Shown piece after piece: positions 37,139 through 51,832 of a stretch of DNA of 64,000 nucleotides. The stretch is from Litomosoides sigmodontis (Eukaryota; Nematoda; Chromadorea; Rhabditida; Onchocercidae), in contig OY718803.1 of the NCBI GenBank assembly GCA_963070105.1, forward strand, positions 4,632,507-4,696,506, written 5' to 3'. The notes beneath the pieces are model-generated. The model ran no database searches, was not told the origin of the DNA, and saw only the letters and a list, made by a program, of their open reading frames with translations. The first letter of the stretch is position 1, and each line of letters starts with the position of its first letter. The position numbers and the translations under genes are program-made.

Positions 37139-37157
37139 TGAGAGAGAGAGAGAGAGA
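37139..37157. repeat. AG microsatellite
   Basis: GA dinucleotide run followed by further G-rich purine sequence up to about 37185. A CA run lies just upstream at 37079..37099. Confidence 0.8.
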
Positions 37158-37270
37158 GGGTGAGGGAGAGGGGGAGGAAAGGAGGAAAATGGAACTGTAA
37201 CACATACTGACCTTCACTGCTCATATCTAACAACTCGCAAAGTGTCTTTTCACATCAATTTTTTTCTAGT

Positions 37271-37279
37271 TAATTTCAG
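37271..37279 (+). promoter_or_regulatory. 3' splice site before galectin ATG, possible spliced-leader acceptor
   Basis: TAATTTCAG is followed by ten bases and an ATG in frame with the galectin domain. The same site could equally accept a missing upstream coding exon, because the frame stays open back to it. Confidence 0.35.
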
Positions 37280-37289
37280 CGGAAATAGA

Positions 37290-40200
37290 ATGTTCAAATA
37301 CATTGCTTCCAAACACACTGCTTTCTCCACAACGGATTACTACAAGTCGTTTGAAGTGAAACTTTATAGGTTAGTTAATTGTGCAGCGTTGCTTTGCGCT
37401 TCTCAGATGACCACTGCAATGAGCCGGTTGATGTGATCTTATGACTTGCAACCTTCGGTTGAACTGCCCGAACATTTCTTCCCACACACAGTACCAAACT
37501 CCCTTTTCTCTCTCTCTCATTTCTCACTTTTCCTTCAACACTGCACCGAACGACTGAGAGTAGTGGTGACCTTTTCCGTGAACGTGTCATCATCCCCCGA
37601 GGAAAGTCGTTTGTTACCGGGATGTCGCGACTCGTTACGCGCGACAGTTGTATTCTCCCTGCTGTTCCCATCGTCGGTAAATCAGTCAACCCCGTCCGTC
37701 AATCGTCCGATGTGTAAACGTCGGCTTATTTTCCGATACTTTTCCTACCATACATAATTTGAACATACAGTCGACAAAACACTGCTCGCTCCCTCTCTCT
37801 CTTCCCCTGTCCAATCGCTGGAAGTATATAAAAATAATTGCTCGATCTTCAAATTCTTTACACTTCATCGTCTTTTTAATTACACAAAATCATATTTTCT
37901 TTATACATTTATACAACACTTGGACGTATGTATACTTTTGCTTTTCTTCAAGAAAAATATTTTCCACAAATGTTCGATTGCATTGCAAGTGCGGTGCAAC
38001 AGCTGAACGTTGTTTGCCTGCGTCAGTGATTTGATGAGACTTCCAAAATTTGCAGAGTTCAGTGCTTCTGAGCAGGTTGCTCAGAAGCTGTCCAATCCTC
38101 CTTCCTTGCCGTTAGACAAGTTCATCTTCCGTCACCGTTCCTGTTTACTCACTTCAATTTCGTGTGATTGCTTGCATTGCACATACACCGCTTCTTCTAT
38201 ATTCACATCCTTTCTACATTCACACATCATTTACTGCTACATTTGGAGTTGAAGCTCAAACCTACCGTAATTGACGTTTCTCATTCAGAAGGTTACGGCA
38301 CTTTTATGGAAATTAAGCAACTTTCGATATAATAGCGAATTGAGTTCAATAAAGGAACGGAATAATTAGGATTACAACTGCTTTTTTGGAAAGAAATTTG
38401 ATGTGAATGTGTGTCTGTCCGTCTGTGTGTGTCTGTTCAGCAAAACTTTTCCGATCGATAAACAATTGATAAAAGGCTATCAAATTCGCAATTCATATGG
38501 TACCGTAGAATCAGACCAATCAATTCCATTTAGGAGAATGATCAGTATGCTTCAGTCAAAAAGCGCCATTCCTACCTTAAAACTATCTGAAAGAAGTTAG
38601 ATTATTTAGATTGAATTGTTATGCTAATTGCCACAGTCTGTTTTGCATGCCATTTTGCCGATATGGTACCTGCTGGTAGTGATTACGGAGCTTTTGATCA
38701 AAGATCGACGGCAATCATAAAAACGAGTTTTTGATTATTAAATATGATTGTTCTCTTTTTATTTTCCATCTCTTATTACTTCTAATTTACTTTGACACAC
38801 ATTTACTGACTCTTAACTTACCGCGATCCATCGATGATTGAGCAAGCGATTCGTCAAGAGCAAGTTTTTTCAATGCGCGTTCATCAACGGTTCTCCCCCC
38901 ACATTTTTTCGTTGAGCAAATGCCTGAGACTGAAATAGATTTGATAATTTCGTGGACTGAGTTAAGTATTTCGGTGGTATTCCTTTCATCCACCACTATT
39001 TCCCATTACATTTCATTGTCACATGAACACAATTACAGTTATAAATGAAATTTCCATTTCGATTAGGTAGTGTTTGTCTTAATTTCCTTTTTCGCTTGAT
39101 TTCGAAGCGAATAAATTAGAATTAATTGCCTTTTAGTTAAAAGGCATACTTCGTTTCAGTCATTTAAGCAGGCAATGAACAATGCAAGTAAGGATTGTAA
39201 TCGAAACCTTACTTGTCAATATATTTTCTTTACAGATGGTCAGCTGGAAATTAGTGAGGGAGGAGTGACCAGTCTACTACAACTATATTGTCTATATAAA
39301 ATGGCATTAAATTCTCAAATTTATCATTTGTCAGTTCTGGCGTTTGGCAGATTAATAATTTCTGCGATAAATAACAAATGGACGAAACCAAATTTCTGAG
39401 AAGCTTAGCAGCAAATAAGCTTTAAAATTCAACATAATGCATGCGGTTCGGTCTGAAGTGAATGTTTCCGCAGATATGAAGAGCGCTTGCTTTGTTTAAG
39501 GCGGAAATTTGGTTGGAGCAAGTCTGAGCAGACATTTGTAGCCCAATCCTTCACTCACAACAATCCACCGCGTAAAATTAATTGCTAATTTAAGGGCTAG
39601 CATAATATCGTAGCTGTCTGCATCCTTTCTCGAAGCAAGCACAAAACGTCCTTCCATAATTGCTGATTTTTTCCTTCCACAATACACACGCACTTCGCTC
39701 TCGTCGTTTCAAATTTCCAAAACAATTTTCCGCTCCTTGCAGTACTTCGTCTTTTTTTTCGGAATGTCTTTAGCAGTGATGTACGCCTTCGCAACAATAC
39801 ATTCATAACACATCTCTTCCATGTCCGTCCGTCCGCTATTACAAAAAAATTGTAATATCAAAGAGCCACTGTGTTCAGTGCTGGTCAAATATTTTTCTTT
39901 ATTTTGAAAAATGGAGGAAATTCGGAAGATAGTGCACGGAGAATTCAATGTAATTTAGCCTAATTTAGAAATTGGTTCTGCAGAGTTGCATTTCAAATTG
40001 TAGTGAAGTTGGCTTCTCTCTCTCAAGTTAGGTAATGCCTGTCGGTAACAACTATTATCACGCACCATCGAAGGGATAGTTTGCGGAGATATTAGGAATG
40101 GAAATTCACTACGCATAATACGTTTGCCTTATCATTCGTTCAGTAAACATAAAATTTTGTGACTTTTCATCTCCACGCGTGAAAACATTTATTTATTTGC

Positions 40201-43135
40201 CATTTCAGACAATCGAACTGCATGTCCAATGTTCCAAGTACCACTAATTAATGCTCTCATTAACGCTGTTGATGTTACGAGTTGTAATTACAATTGCTAC
40301 TATTGGAATTTATAAATAATTTTATCCAACCTGCACCAGTCAACCCACGTTAAAAGTCGGATAAGTTGGAAATTCAATTTGCTTTTACCATTTCCTCATT
40401 GAGAAATTAGTTGCTGCATTAATATCCAGCGAAAGCCAGTTTTAATTCACTCCTGTCGTATAAAACTCATTAAATAAATCAAAAAGTGCGATTATTGGTC
40501 AAACTGCTTTTGTTTTCAAACGGACATTATTTAATACTGAAATTTTCTGCGACACTTCCTGAAATATTGTGCATCACCAAAATTCTTCATTGTCAGTGGT
40601 ATTTTCGGTGTCTCACCTAGCAACTCGTATTTAAGAAAAATTTATTTTATTTTTAATCTTCCGCACATCACAATCCTTCCCTGTTCACAACGAACAGATC
40701 CTATCGATTCGCTCGTTGTTGCATAGTTTGATTTTCTTCACTGAATTTATCGCACTATTTCATCGATACGCTATGCGACGAAGACTGCCTGTCCTCTGAT
40801 AAGCCAATCTTGCAATTTTTCTTTGATGTCTGTCACTGTGACCGTCTTGAAAATTTGCAACTGCAAAATTGAAAGGACATGTTGCAAGCACTTACGCAAT
40901 AAAGAATGCGTGTTGACGTATCAAACTCGTTTGCTATTTAGTCAAGTCTGTTATCAGTTAAGTTATTCCACTTAACCAAACGTTTAGCGTTTACAAATTT
41001 ACGTATTCCTCTTTTGCAGAGACCCACTGAATGCCAGTGATTTGACCTTAGCTCGATTTCAACGAGGCTATAGTACGTACGTACGTGTGCATGTGTGTAT
41101 TCATTCCTTCAATCTATTGATTCTCTTATCTATTGAGCTTATGACATCAATGTCATCGATTTTGAGAAAATTATTCAAAAATGAAACAAAAAAAGTCACC
41201 CAGAAAAATTCAATTACTGGACGAAATAGCAGCTTCGTAAGTTAGCTTTTCCATGTGTCAAGTGTTGATGAATTTTATGAAAGTAAAGAATTGAAATTCA
41301 ATTATGTGAAAGTGACGGATTGAAAGCTTGCAGCCAGTGCCGTACTTGTCAAAGTTAGAAGGTAATCAGCTACAACCTGGTCAGTCGCTGATTGTACGAG
41401 GATATATAATTGGTTTCTTTTTTCTCTTTTCGAGTTAATCTTGCATTCTTCGGAGCGGTCGATTTAAAACGGAAGAGAGAATGAAATGACGAAAGTGCGT
41501 CAGAAGTTTTGTTTAAACCCGTTGACGACCGTTTAAACAATGAACTAATAAAATTGCGGTGAGGGAGTGCACCCGAAAGCTGACAGATAGAAAAACCGGT
41601 TTGAAGACATTTTAATATACACAGCTTTGAATGAGCTTATGTAAGGCAACCTGGGCTTTTTAGATGAGAGAGAGAGAGAGAGAAAGAGAAAATGTGCGTT
41701 ATATGGAAGAGTGGAATTGTGGAAATGGATGAGTTTTGAAGTTTGAAACGCTAATTTAAGGACGTAATGAGTTTATCATAAACCTCACGAATGGTGGAAA
41801 GGTGGAGAAAGAGGAGGAGAGTGACATCCTCGACAATCGGCTCCTTGCTATTCGAACAAACATTGCTCTAAGACGAATTTATTTGAATGCTTGTATCGAT
41901 GGCGAGTGGGGAAGGTTAGCTTATTCTGAAAGCCTCAGCAATTAAAAGAAGACTTCGTGCACTGATCAAATTATCGCTAAAAAGTCATTTATAGAGAAGG
42001 CTCAGTGAAGCATAAATGGACACCTGGCGATGAGTTCGATATACGAATTAGGTGTCATGAGAAATATTTTGAGGTAAATTTTGAAAATATTCCGAACTAG
42101 TTCAAAAAATTCAAAAAAATTAAGATCCACAAATGTGGCAAATAACTTCCTTTGAAATGCTTGCTTTAGACACCTATTTATTCTTTAAAAGCATTCTGAT
42201 TATTTCAATGAGAAAATACTTCTATTAACTTTAGATATTTGCTGATCATAAATTGCTGGCTAAATTTGCATATTACATGCCGATTTCAAACATTTCACAC
42301 ATTTACATGAATGGAGACGCCGAATTATACACAGTCTCGTGGGAAGGCAAATACTATGTATGTACAACAAACATACTTTTGATGTGAATTTCTTGTTAAA
42401 TTGCGAATTCTGACTTCTTCGATTATCGATTTCAGTAGTGGATTAGTACGGAAAATGAAATAACGGAGGGAAGGAAGTAAATTAGATTCGCTGGTTTGAA
42501 AACTTTCCTTTCGGCTGTTTCGAATTGCAAATGAAGCAGTTGAATTTTCCCTAATCATTTGCAGCAAGTCCCTTACACAGCAGATATCCCTGGGAACTTC
42601 TACCCAGGACGAAAGCTTTATGTATCAGGGTTTGTCAAGAAACGAGCCAAGCAGTTTGTAGTGGACTTCTACTCCGGTACCGACGTGGCATTCAGATTTA
42701 ATCCACGTATTGCTGAAAAGGTAAGTTTTGACTTGAAGAAACTGCTGTTGGTATCAATCAACCAATAAATTTCGGAAAGTTTTTCAGAAGTTAATTCGGA
42801 ATACTCGATCAGAGGAACGGTGGGGAGCGGAGGAGAAAGAGCTGGAATTAGCATTTCCGTTCAAAAAGAAGCGCTCTTTTGACTTGCTATTTTACTGCGA
42901 TGAAAATCGATTTCTTGTTAGTTAACCATTTTCTTTCCTTTAAAACAGAGCTCTCTCAGTTCAGCTACATTTGGAATGTGAAAATTCGAGTAAAGTAATT
43001 GTTTGGTTTGGTTGGTTTCAGTGCCACGTGGATGACTGCCTTCTGTGTTCATTTGCACACCGAATGTCATCCCGAGACATCGACAAGCTCTCTATTGATG
43101 GCGATATCGAATTGCAGGGAGTACACCTCAAGTGA
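37290..43135 (+). CDS. Tandem-repeat galectin with a degenerate first domain
   Basis: Beta-galactoside-binding lectin of the two-domain type common in nematodes, where it is often secreted without a signal peptide. Exons: 37290..37369, 41020..41076, 41873..41914, 41995..42073, 42235..42357, 42565..42720, 42788..42916, 43022..43135; 259 residues, all phases agreeing. Domain 1: SFEVKLYR, DLTLARFQRGYS where HFNPR is expected, IYLNACIDGEWGRE, GDEFDIRIRCHEKYFEIF, ADHKLLAKFAYYMP, MNGDAELYTVSW. Linker EGKYYQVPYTADIPG. Domain 2: PGRKLYVSGFVKKRAKQFVV, VAFRFNPRIAEK (His to Arg), LIRNTRSEERWGAEEKE, AFPFKKKRSFDLLFYCDENR, DDCLLCSFAHRM and IDGDIELQGVHLK to the stop. Domain 1 lacks the usual first strands (PGxxxxLxG), so either the start is upstream or the domain is truncated. 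The first intron is 3.65 kb. A TTTCAG ends 10 bases before the ATG. Confidence 0.88.
41665..41684. repeat. AG microsatellite in a galectin intron
   Basis: GA dinucleotide run followed by AAAGAGAAAA. No function inferred. Confidence 0.8.
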
Positions 43136-46100
43136 AATCTTTCTTTCTAACTTCCCCTCAACTTACTTTTGTTTCAGTGTTTTGTGCCAAATCCTTACTT
43201 AGCCGGGAAGGAGTAGAAAGCTTAAGCAAGCAGACAATGCTTGCTAGCGACTTGTAACGTTCCTGAGCTTTCCGTAGCAAACGCTCTACTGGTAAGCAGG
43301 AAGTCAAGTCCTTTACTCTAAACCTATCTTCCACCACTTTTACTGGAAAGGTTTACAATGTTTCACTTGTGGGATGCAACAGCGATACTTATTCGAAAAT
43401 TACACTGTTCCTTCTTTCTTCTTCTTCTTTCTCCTTCCATGCCAATTTATGTGATATTTTCGACAGCGTCGTGTCACTTCTCTTTTCCTTTATACAATCT
43501 TTTTAACTCGTTTTTCTCTTTTACAACAATATATATGTGCCATGTATTTGTCGAAAACTTTTACAACCTTAAATTGACGTCAATGGAATCCCGTCAAGTA
43601 GTCAATGGAGAAAGTGATGCATGGAAGTGAACGTAAAAGAAAAGCCATTTTAATTTCCAACTTACCTTTTATTGAAAAAGCATTCAAAACTCAGCATACA
43701 ACTTGTCAAACTTTCAGTATGAGTTACTCCTGTCTCTTTTAATTTCATAAAAGAAATTCATGAAGGAACTTATAGAAAAATATGATAAATTGTTATAATA
43801 AGACAACGAACCGGGAAATATTTGAATTCACTCAAAATATATAAATTTATCATTGTGGTTCGAGTCGTTTTGACGAGTTGATGATGTCACAAGCAGGAAG
43901 TTTTGGCTCTTCCGAATCGCAAAATGTCCATCGCATCCAATGTGTTAGGTTGACGTAACGTCCGCTACTGCCTCTGACTGTTTGATCAAGTCTTCCAGAA
44001 GTTTAACCGGTGTGCCGACTTTAACAATCACGAGTTGATAATTTGACAACGTGAATTCACGTAGTTACTGTCAGTTTGATAACCTCGAATGTTCAAGATT
44101 AATGAGAGGAAACTTCGTATTTAAAGCTCGCAGATGAATTCCGAAAATCTCTCTCCTAAGGCCGTATGCCCTATTGCTATTGAACATGAAACACGAAAAG
44201 CGCAGCCTTGCAGAAATTCCAGGCTTTCATATTTGATTGCAAAAAAAATTATCATTGCAAAACCTTCTAAATCTTCTATGCCAGAAATTTCATCATTAAG
44301 CTCCGTCACGAAGTGACCGATGGTGACGTTTGTTCTGCTTCAAAATTTTTCCGGGATATGAGCGACCAAGCTTACCGGAAAGTTACCAAGTGCTACACCT
44401 AAGAATTTTTTTATGAACTGAGTGGAATAAATAATCATAACTTTCAAGTATCTGTTGAAAAATTATTCAACTAAATTGAATGCTTAATTTCAAGTTATCA
44501 GTTGACGATTTAATTTTATAGATTCCATAAATCATCACTTAGCGCAAATGTCAATCGCGTCAAGCAAGGAAAGGAGCAACAGTTCTGAATTTATCTCGGT
44601 GTTGCGATACTAATTGTGTCGCACGAATAAGTGCTAATGTACTATTTAAATGTAAACTAACAGCACAACAACAGTTGTGTGGAAATAAATATTACTCGTA
44701 CAGATCTCTTCAATTTTGAAGTTTTGAAAGAGGACGGAAATGCAATGAAAGAAGAGCGCAAATGCGAACAGAACTTGCATGAAACCTTTTGCGCCGTGTA
44801 GTTCTTTTTCATGCGTGGTTGATTTAAGCTGATCCAACTTCGGACTAATTTGCCCTGAGTGTATTGGAACTGGGGAAACTGCCATGTACTTAATGCATTC
44901 GATAAGTATCATCTTCGTGCTCTAGCAATGTTCACTTGTGGGGGATAACTTTGAGAATGCCAAGCGAACTACCAGTCCATTGAGTGGACGCTCCTTCTGC
45001 CACTTCGTCTCCGAGCTGATCCTCTCCCAGTGCAAATGAGATTAATCCACTCTTAAGCAGTATGGGTTAAGAAAAGTGGATGACTCTAAAATGAGAGGTT
45101 GTCGACTTTCAGCTCACAAAATTAGTGAGGCGTACACTCATTGAGCATTTGAAGCATACATCTTTAAAATCACATGAGAAATCATTGCAATCTCCTAGCG
45201 CTTCATTGGTGGTACTTCAAGCGGAATTTCAAATAATATAATTCAACGTGAAATATGGGAGCATTCGTCCCAACACTTTGCATGCATCATTAATTTCAGG
45301 TCAGTTTCTTAAAAAAATAACTTATGTGTATGTGTATGGCTTCTTCGCAAAGGCTAACTTTAAAAGGTGTATAGTGCGCTCACTTCCTGTCCTCTTTCCC
45401 TATGACGAAACCATCTACCATCACCAATGTCATGCTAAAAATTAAGATTTGAAATTTGCTCGTTCTTGCCAACTACACAAATAACATAAGCAGCGAATGT
45501 AGTAAATGTTGTCTTAATTTAGATTCATTAAATTACCCATTAAATGAATAAATTGTGGTTTAAGTGAATGGAATGATATCAATTTCCCGTCGTCTATTAA
45601 TTCCCGTTAATTTTTTAAAACTTTATCTCTAATTTAATTGGCAAGTTGTTTGGACATTGTAGAGGCAGTAGAGAGTGTTTTTTGTAAATTTACCTCCAAT
45701 CCAAATCTTTAGTGATTTACAACACATTAGAATTGCAAATTTGCCATTTAAAAAAACAGTAATTTTGCATTACCATGGAAAGATGACTTTACTTGTATAA
45801 TTAATACTTCAATTATAAACTTAACACTTCAATGACATCCCCCCACCGTCCTTTTATTCAGACACTTAAAGTTTGCATCGGATTTCACATTATTTTGGAA
45901 CCCGTTTATTCAATCATAACAAACAAGAATTTTACCTAATTAAAAGTACTTCTGATTTAATTTCTAATTTGAAAATTTTGTCTTTCAAAATTTATATTAA
46001 ATAGATCAGAAAGCTAATTCTGAATTTTATTTCCTTAGAGCAATGGAAGATTAAGATTTGCAAAAATTTTGCCTTCCACATTAAATTGTCAATGAGTGAA

Positions 46101-48053
46101 ATAAGAAGTTGAGCACTCCCCACGCACTAATTTGATCATTCATTTCTTGAAAAACAATTCGGACTTTATAATTTAAAATAAAGTGAAATTAGCGTCCAGC
46201 AAAATTACAATTTTGTATTACACGGTGTTCCCTACAGAGTCAGTGTCCGTCCTGCAAAAAAAATATAGAAAGTAAAGTTACTTTCATAATCTTCCCATAA
46301 AAAGTACCTGAACGATTGAATAATTATCTAGCACGCCTGCCTTCGAATTATCATCGGAATAAGTTTTCTTATTTATCTTTTCGTTCATACCTGGGTTAGT
46401 CCCAAAGTTAGCATATACCGACTACACGTTCTTCATTAACAACCGATGATTACCGTATGGCGAAAAAGAGGAGCACACCAATTCAAGTAGTGCGGCCTTT
46501 TATTTTGCTGCCTGGCGAGAAATCGAAAATAATTTGTTCGAATCGAAGTACATCATTCCCTTCAAAAACTCTTGGTCAATGATGCCTTACTCATTTATTC
46601 CAGCCATTATGTAAAACATTGCTGTAAATGATTCGTTTCGATTGAACTGATAATCTTTTGTGTACTATAAATTTCATCTGTCAAATGACTGCATAATCCT
46701 TTGTTTACTGATAGTTACGACCATCAAATGATTGAATCTTTCCTCTACCATTATTTTTGTCTATCACATGATCCAGGATGTCAAGCTTAAAGAATCCACA
46801 TGGAATCCATTACAAAACCACCTTATGAAATGTACACAAGTACGGAAAAAATTCAGTTATTTTTTGAATTTAACAATATTTCATTGACAAATGACCACAA
46901 CTTTTTCCCTGATGTGTAGTATTTACAACTCCGAAACAGGTCTCGTCACCCACCACAAAGTGACATTTTCCTCATCTTTACATCGATGTTCCATGAATTA
47001 GGCATTATTGTCGATAAACCCCAAGTCCAACGGGAAATACGTTTATCATGATTCATCCATCACATATCGTATCCTCCCCACCTCCAAATGCTAGTTAATC
47101 CGTCATGTAACGTGGTTTTATTCATTTATTAACACCAAGCTGCTTCTTACATTTTACCAATGTCTATGTACCAATCGCTCAGTTCACCAAGCCGCCCCCG
47201 CTCCCCCTATCAACAATAGATCGTGCAACAAAGGGTATGCTTCTCTTTTGATGGAAGCTGAAGGTCGGATATAGTCGTAAAGGGACAGATTTGGGTGCGG
47301 TTGCTTTTTCTCATTGCTGTTACATTCACTGTTGTAACAGATAAAGCAAGCATTCATACTAAGCTTCCACTACACCCTCAACCATCAACGACCAAGCAAA
47401 CTTCCCCGAACAATCTCCTTTTTCACAACAATTATTACCTAATTCCACTAAAATGATACTTCCAAACAAGCCAAGAAAATACTGCTATGCCATATAGTTG
47501 ATGCTATAATTTAACTCTTTAGTTTGTCGAATGGCAACTTGATGGCTTCAAAAGGTTACAAAAAAACATGAAAATAATTAAAAAAACATAAAATTTGGCA
47601 AGGAACACTGGATTTGTTGAAGTAGCAAAAATCAAACATTAATGAGGTAGCAACTGTCGTTTTTCAAGACTCCTGATTCGAGTTAACGCCTGTCGTTTTT
47701 CCGTTTCCGCTTTGTTGGTTGTTCGTTAATTTCATCGGTTGAATTTTTTTTATTCATCTATAAAGAGATATTTTTCACCTATATTTATTTGACTTTCGAA
47801 TGGCTAAAAATTATTACGGAAACCATTTCAATGTAAAATATCTGACTCAGATCTAATAGAAGCTCCATTATTTTCAGAAGTCTTATTTCTACCCTGTATT
47901 TTAGCAGTATAAAAGGGTAGCGTATAAAAATATCGCTTTTTACGGAAAATGAAACAGTCCATGAAACCATAAAGCACACATCACAAGCAAAAGTTGGAAA
48001 AGTTTCAATAAAAACAAAACAAAGGAACGAACGTGAATTCTTACAAATCTCAC
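43136..48053. other. Gene-poor intergenic stretch of about 5 kb
   Basis: Read on both strands: only short open frames without splice-consistent partners or motifs. Slightly C-rich patches occur near 45840 and 47200. No transposon ends, tRNA or repeats recognised. It may hold distal exons of MPHOSPH6 at its right end. Confidence 0.45.
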
Positions 48054-49391
<1,338 letters not shown>

Positions 49392-50286
49392 TTCTTCGCC
49401 AATGGAAAACTGAAGTGATGCAACTGAAACAGCAAATTAGTTCACTGCCATTGATTTTCTCGTATTTTTCGTTCCTCGACTCTTCCTGAGAGGTATTTTA
49501 CCGTGAAGAAATAATATGCACATAACGAGCTAACGAAGATACTTCCGATGAAGCATTTACATTCCGCTTCATTTCATTGCACTTTCAGAATGTCGCTAAT
49601 TAAAATTTACATTCCTACTGAATTCTATCAGACGTGGAGGGTTCATTACTTAACGAGAAGCACATATTTATGTACGAAGAATTAAACTGTTAATGACGAA
49701 TATGCCGAAAAGGCGTAGCAAAGTTGACACGTAAACGCTGAAGTAACAACGCCACAGAAGTGGAACATAGAGACATACAGCAAATATTCTCGTAACAAGT
49801 TGAAGCGAACTATGTTCATCGCAATTTGGACACCAACCAGGTTTGGAGGTTTGGAGCGGGCCTAGGTGTCGTTGAGAGGTGTTATATGGCGGACGTTTAT
49901 CTTACTGGGGTGGCGGTGTGGAAGTTCTCCAGTTGTCGGACATTCATATCTCTTTCCAACCAAGGGTCCTTGAGGTATTCAAAAAAACCAATTTCCTCAA
50001 ATGTACAGCCAGGAGGGTGCTGTAGCGTTGTGTCAATTCTTCAATTATGAGAGAATTTATGCTTGGGGGGAAAAATGACGCTCTGAATTAGCGTCAGGAA
50101 ATTGAGGGTTAAATTGAATTGTTTATGTAACATAGAAACTGACAGATTTTGCAATAATTTACTTTAGAATGAAATAAGTATAACAATGAATGAGTTTGAA
50201 TTTCCATGCTATTCTACACAAGTATGGGAAGGAACTCCGATTTGTTGCTTTTTGCTACGACTGGCCAGAAAACGAGTCTGAGTAGA
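49392..50286. other. Intergenic between MPHOSPH6 and MPC2 copy 1
   Basis: Upstream flank of MPHOSPH6 and 3' flank of MPC2. A 74-codon plus-strand frame at 49826..50050 is not supported. Confidence 0.45.
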
Positions 50287-51033
50287 TTAAGTATTGGTCA
50301 TGTTCACTATAGTAGCATTCACGGAGGAGCTCGTAAACGCCTGAAACAAACAGGATGAGAGGAATGGAAAATGAAGCGAAGAATCGATTCACATCACAAG
50401 GCTTCTCAGCTTTAGGCTGTGTGCTGATATTTCGGAAAAGTAAGCTCAAGAAATAAACAACGAGATTTAAGTGTGGCACAGTCAGCAATCATCGTGCTGT
50501 CACTTATCTGGTCGCAATGAGCACTGAATAAACGAATATTTTAAAGCAACAAACCTCGTAATAGCCCAGCCTAGCCAACTGGAAAAGAGCCGTTCCGCAC
50601 AAAAATAAGTTAACACTTGCTAGATTATAATTGATAGGTGTAATAGCAAAACTGTAACGTGTCCAGATACCGCCAGTGAAAAAGAGCGCCACATTCTTTA
50701 AATAATTCGAAAATAAAATGGAGCGGAAAGGAAATGTGATAGACAAGCCTAAAGCATCACGTTATAACGGCTAATTAATTTTTTCCTACTCTTTCTCGCA
50801 ATTTCAACTGATAGCCTGAAATTGTGAGAAAGAGTAGAGAAAAATGGACTAAGAAAAAAAAATGCATTGATTACCTGGAAAAAGCTAAGTTTTTCCGCTG
50901 GTCGCATCAGGTCAGTCAAACCAGCCAACACTAAACCCCATTTTATTGTTGGTCCCCAAAAAAATACTGTTTTGGGACCAGCAGGATGATCCCAAGTTTT
51001 TTTCAAGAAATCGGGTAGGATCGGGTAAATTAT
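50287..51033 (-). CDS. MPC2: Mitochondrial pyruvate carrier subunit 2, copy 1 (5' exon missing)
   Basis: MPC2 pairs with MPC1 in the inner mitochondrial membrane to import pyruvate. Three exons are clear: 50875..51033, 50555..50695, 50287..50340. They read WDHPAGPKTVFFWGPTIKWG, LVLAGLTDLMRPAEKLS, then GGIWTRYSFAITPINYNLAS and VNLFLCGTALFQLARLGYYE, covering the amphipathic helix and the membrane helices of the family. The last exon adds AFTSSSVNATIVNMTNT before TAA. Exon sizes (53 codons for the first) and phases equal those of copy 2. The first coding exon, expected to encode about 15 residues ahead of IIYPILPDFLKK, was not located upstream. A 21-bp hairpin lies in the intron between the first two exons. 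Confidence 0.92.
50786..50837. repeat. Hairpin, 21-bp arms, in an MPC2 copy 1 intron
   Basis: Arms 50786..50806 and 50817..50837 match at 20 of 21 positions around a ten-base loop, and pairing can continue outward through T/A runs after one mismatch. The single difference is G opposite T, so plus-strand RNA would keep a wobble pair. Confidence 0.8.
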
Positions 51034-51719
51034 CTGCAATATATCTGGTAGGTGATTAGCCCACTACTACATGATGAAAATAGTGAAATTTGTCAAGTGG
51101 TTCAAACAGAACTTTGTGGTGTTGCTTTTAGTGTTATTGGGCAAGAGCCTGAGCTATTTTGATTAAAAGAGTATGCATGGTTCTTTTACCTGCCACAGCA
51201 CAATTCAAAATCATTATTTTAGCTTTCGAAATTTCAGGTTTCGAAACAGGTTGAAGTAAAATTTCGAAGTGAAATTATGTACTTTTAAAGGAGAAAATTA
51301 CACTGGCCTTATCAGCAGCTTTACAAAATGCATCGCAAATGCAAGACATGATTTCGAGTATAGGAGGGATTTCTTCTTTTCAATTGAATGTGTGGAACAA
51401 ATAGAAGTTTTGCAAGACCGAGAGGTTGTCAGGAACACAGTGGAATTGCTATATATTTAATACCACTCAAGGACCACTAATTCGATCTTTAGTTTCTAAA
51501 AAAGCAGAAGTGAATTAATGTGCCAATTAGGAAACAGACGACTAGTTTCATATCAATCAGAAATGAAATTGACAGGAATTTACGAATGGGAAATAATTTT
51601 TTCCGCCAAATGGAATGGATGGCAATTAAGCAACACAGAACGAAGGGCGGAGAGTTTTGAACAAATTAACAGATGGAATTTGATTTATTCTCATCAGTGC
51701 TGTGTAGTAAAGTTATTTG

Positions 51720-51832
51720 AATTTATAACTAATGAAAAAGAGCTAGAGTGCACGAGGTGTAGCCATGTGATAAATCGAAATTTGTTTTCCCCAACAATAT
51801 AACACATAAATCTTTTTCATTAGTTATAAATT
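51720..51832. mobile_element. Foldback element with perfect 22-bp inverted repeats
   Basis: 51720..51741 (beginning AATTTATAACTAATG) is the exact reverse complement of 51811..51832, separated by 69 bases. Right after it the 29-bp tandem repeat begins. Size and structure suit a small non-autonomous element or a solo foldback; no target duplication was recognised. Confidence 0.6.

Larger units (their letters stand above)
35491..37279. other. Intergenic upstream of the galectin gene
   Basis: Contains one coding-like stretch (listed separately), a CA dinucleotide run at 37079..37099 and an AG run at 37139..37157 shortly before the galectin first exon. Confidence 0.45.

Noticed and set aside
42325..42854. 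Minus-strand frames opposite the galectin gene
   Set aside because: Antisense shadows of well-supported galectin exons.
51518..51802. 94-codon plus-strand frame
   Set aside because: No recognised family, overlaps an arm of the inverted repeat, and no splice partners; too weak to call a gene.
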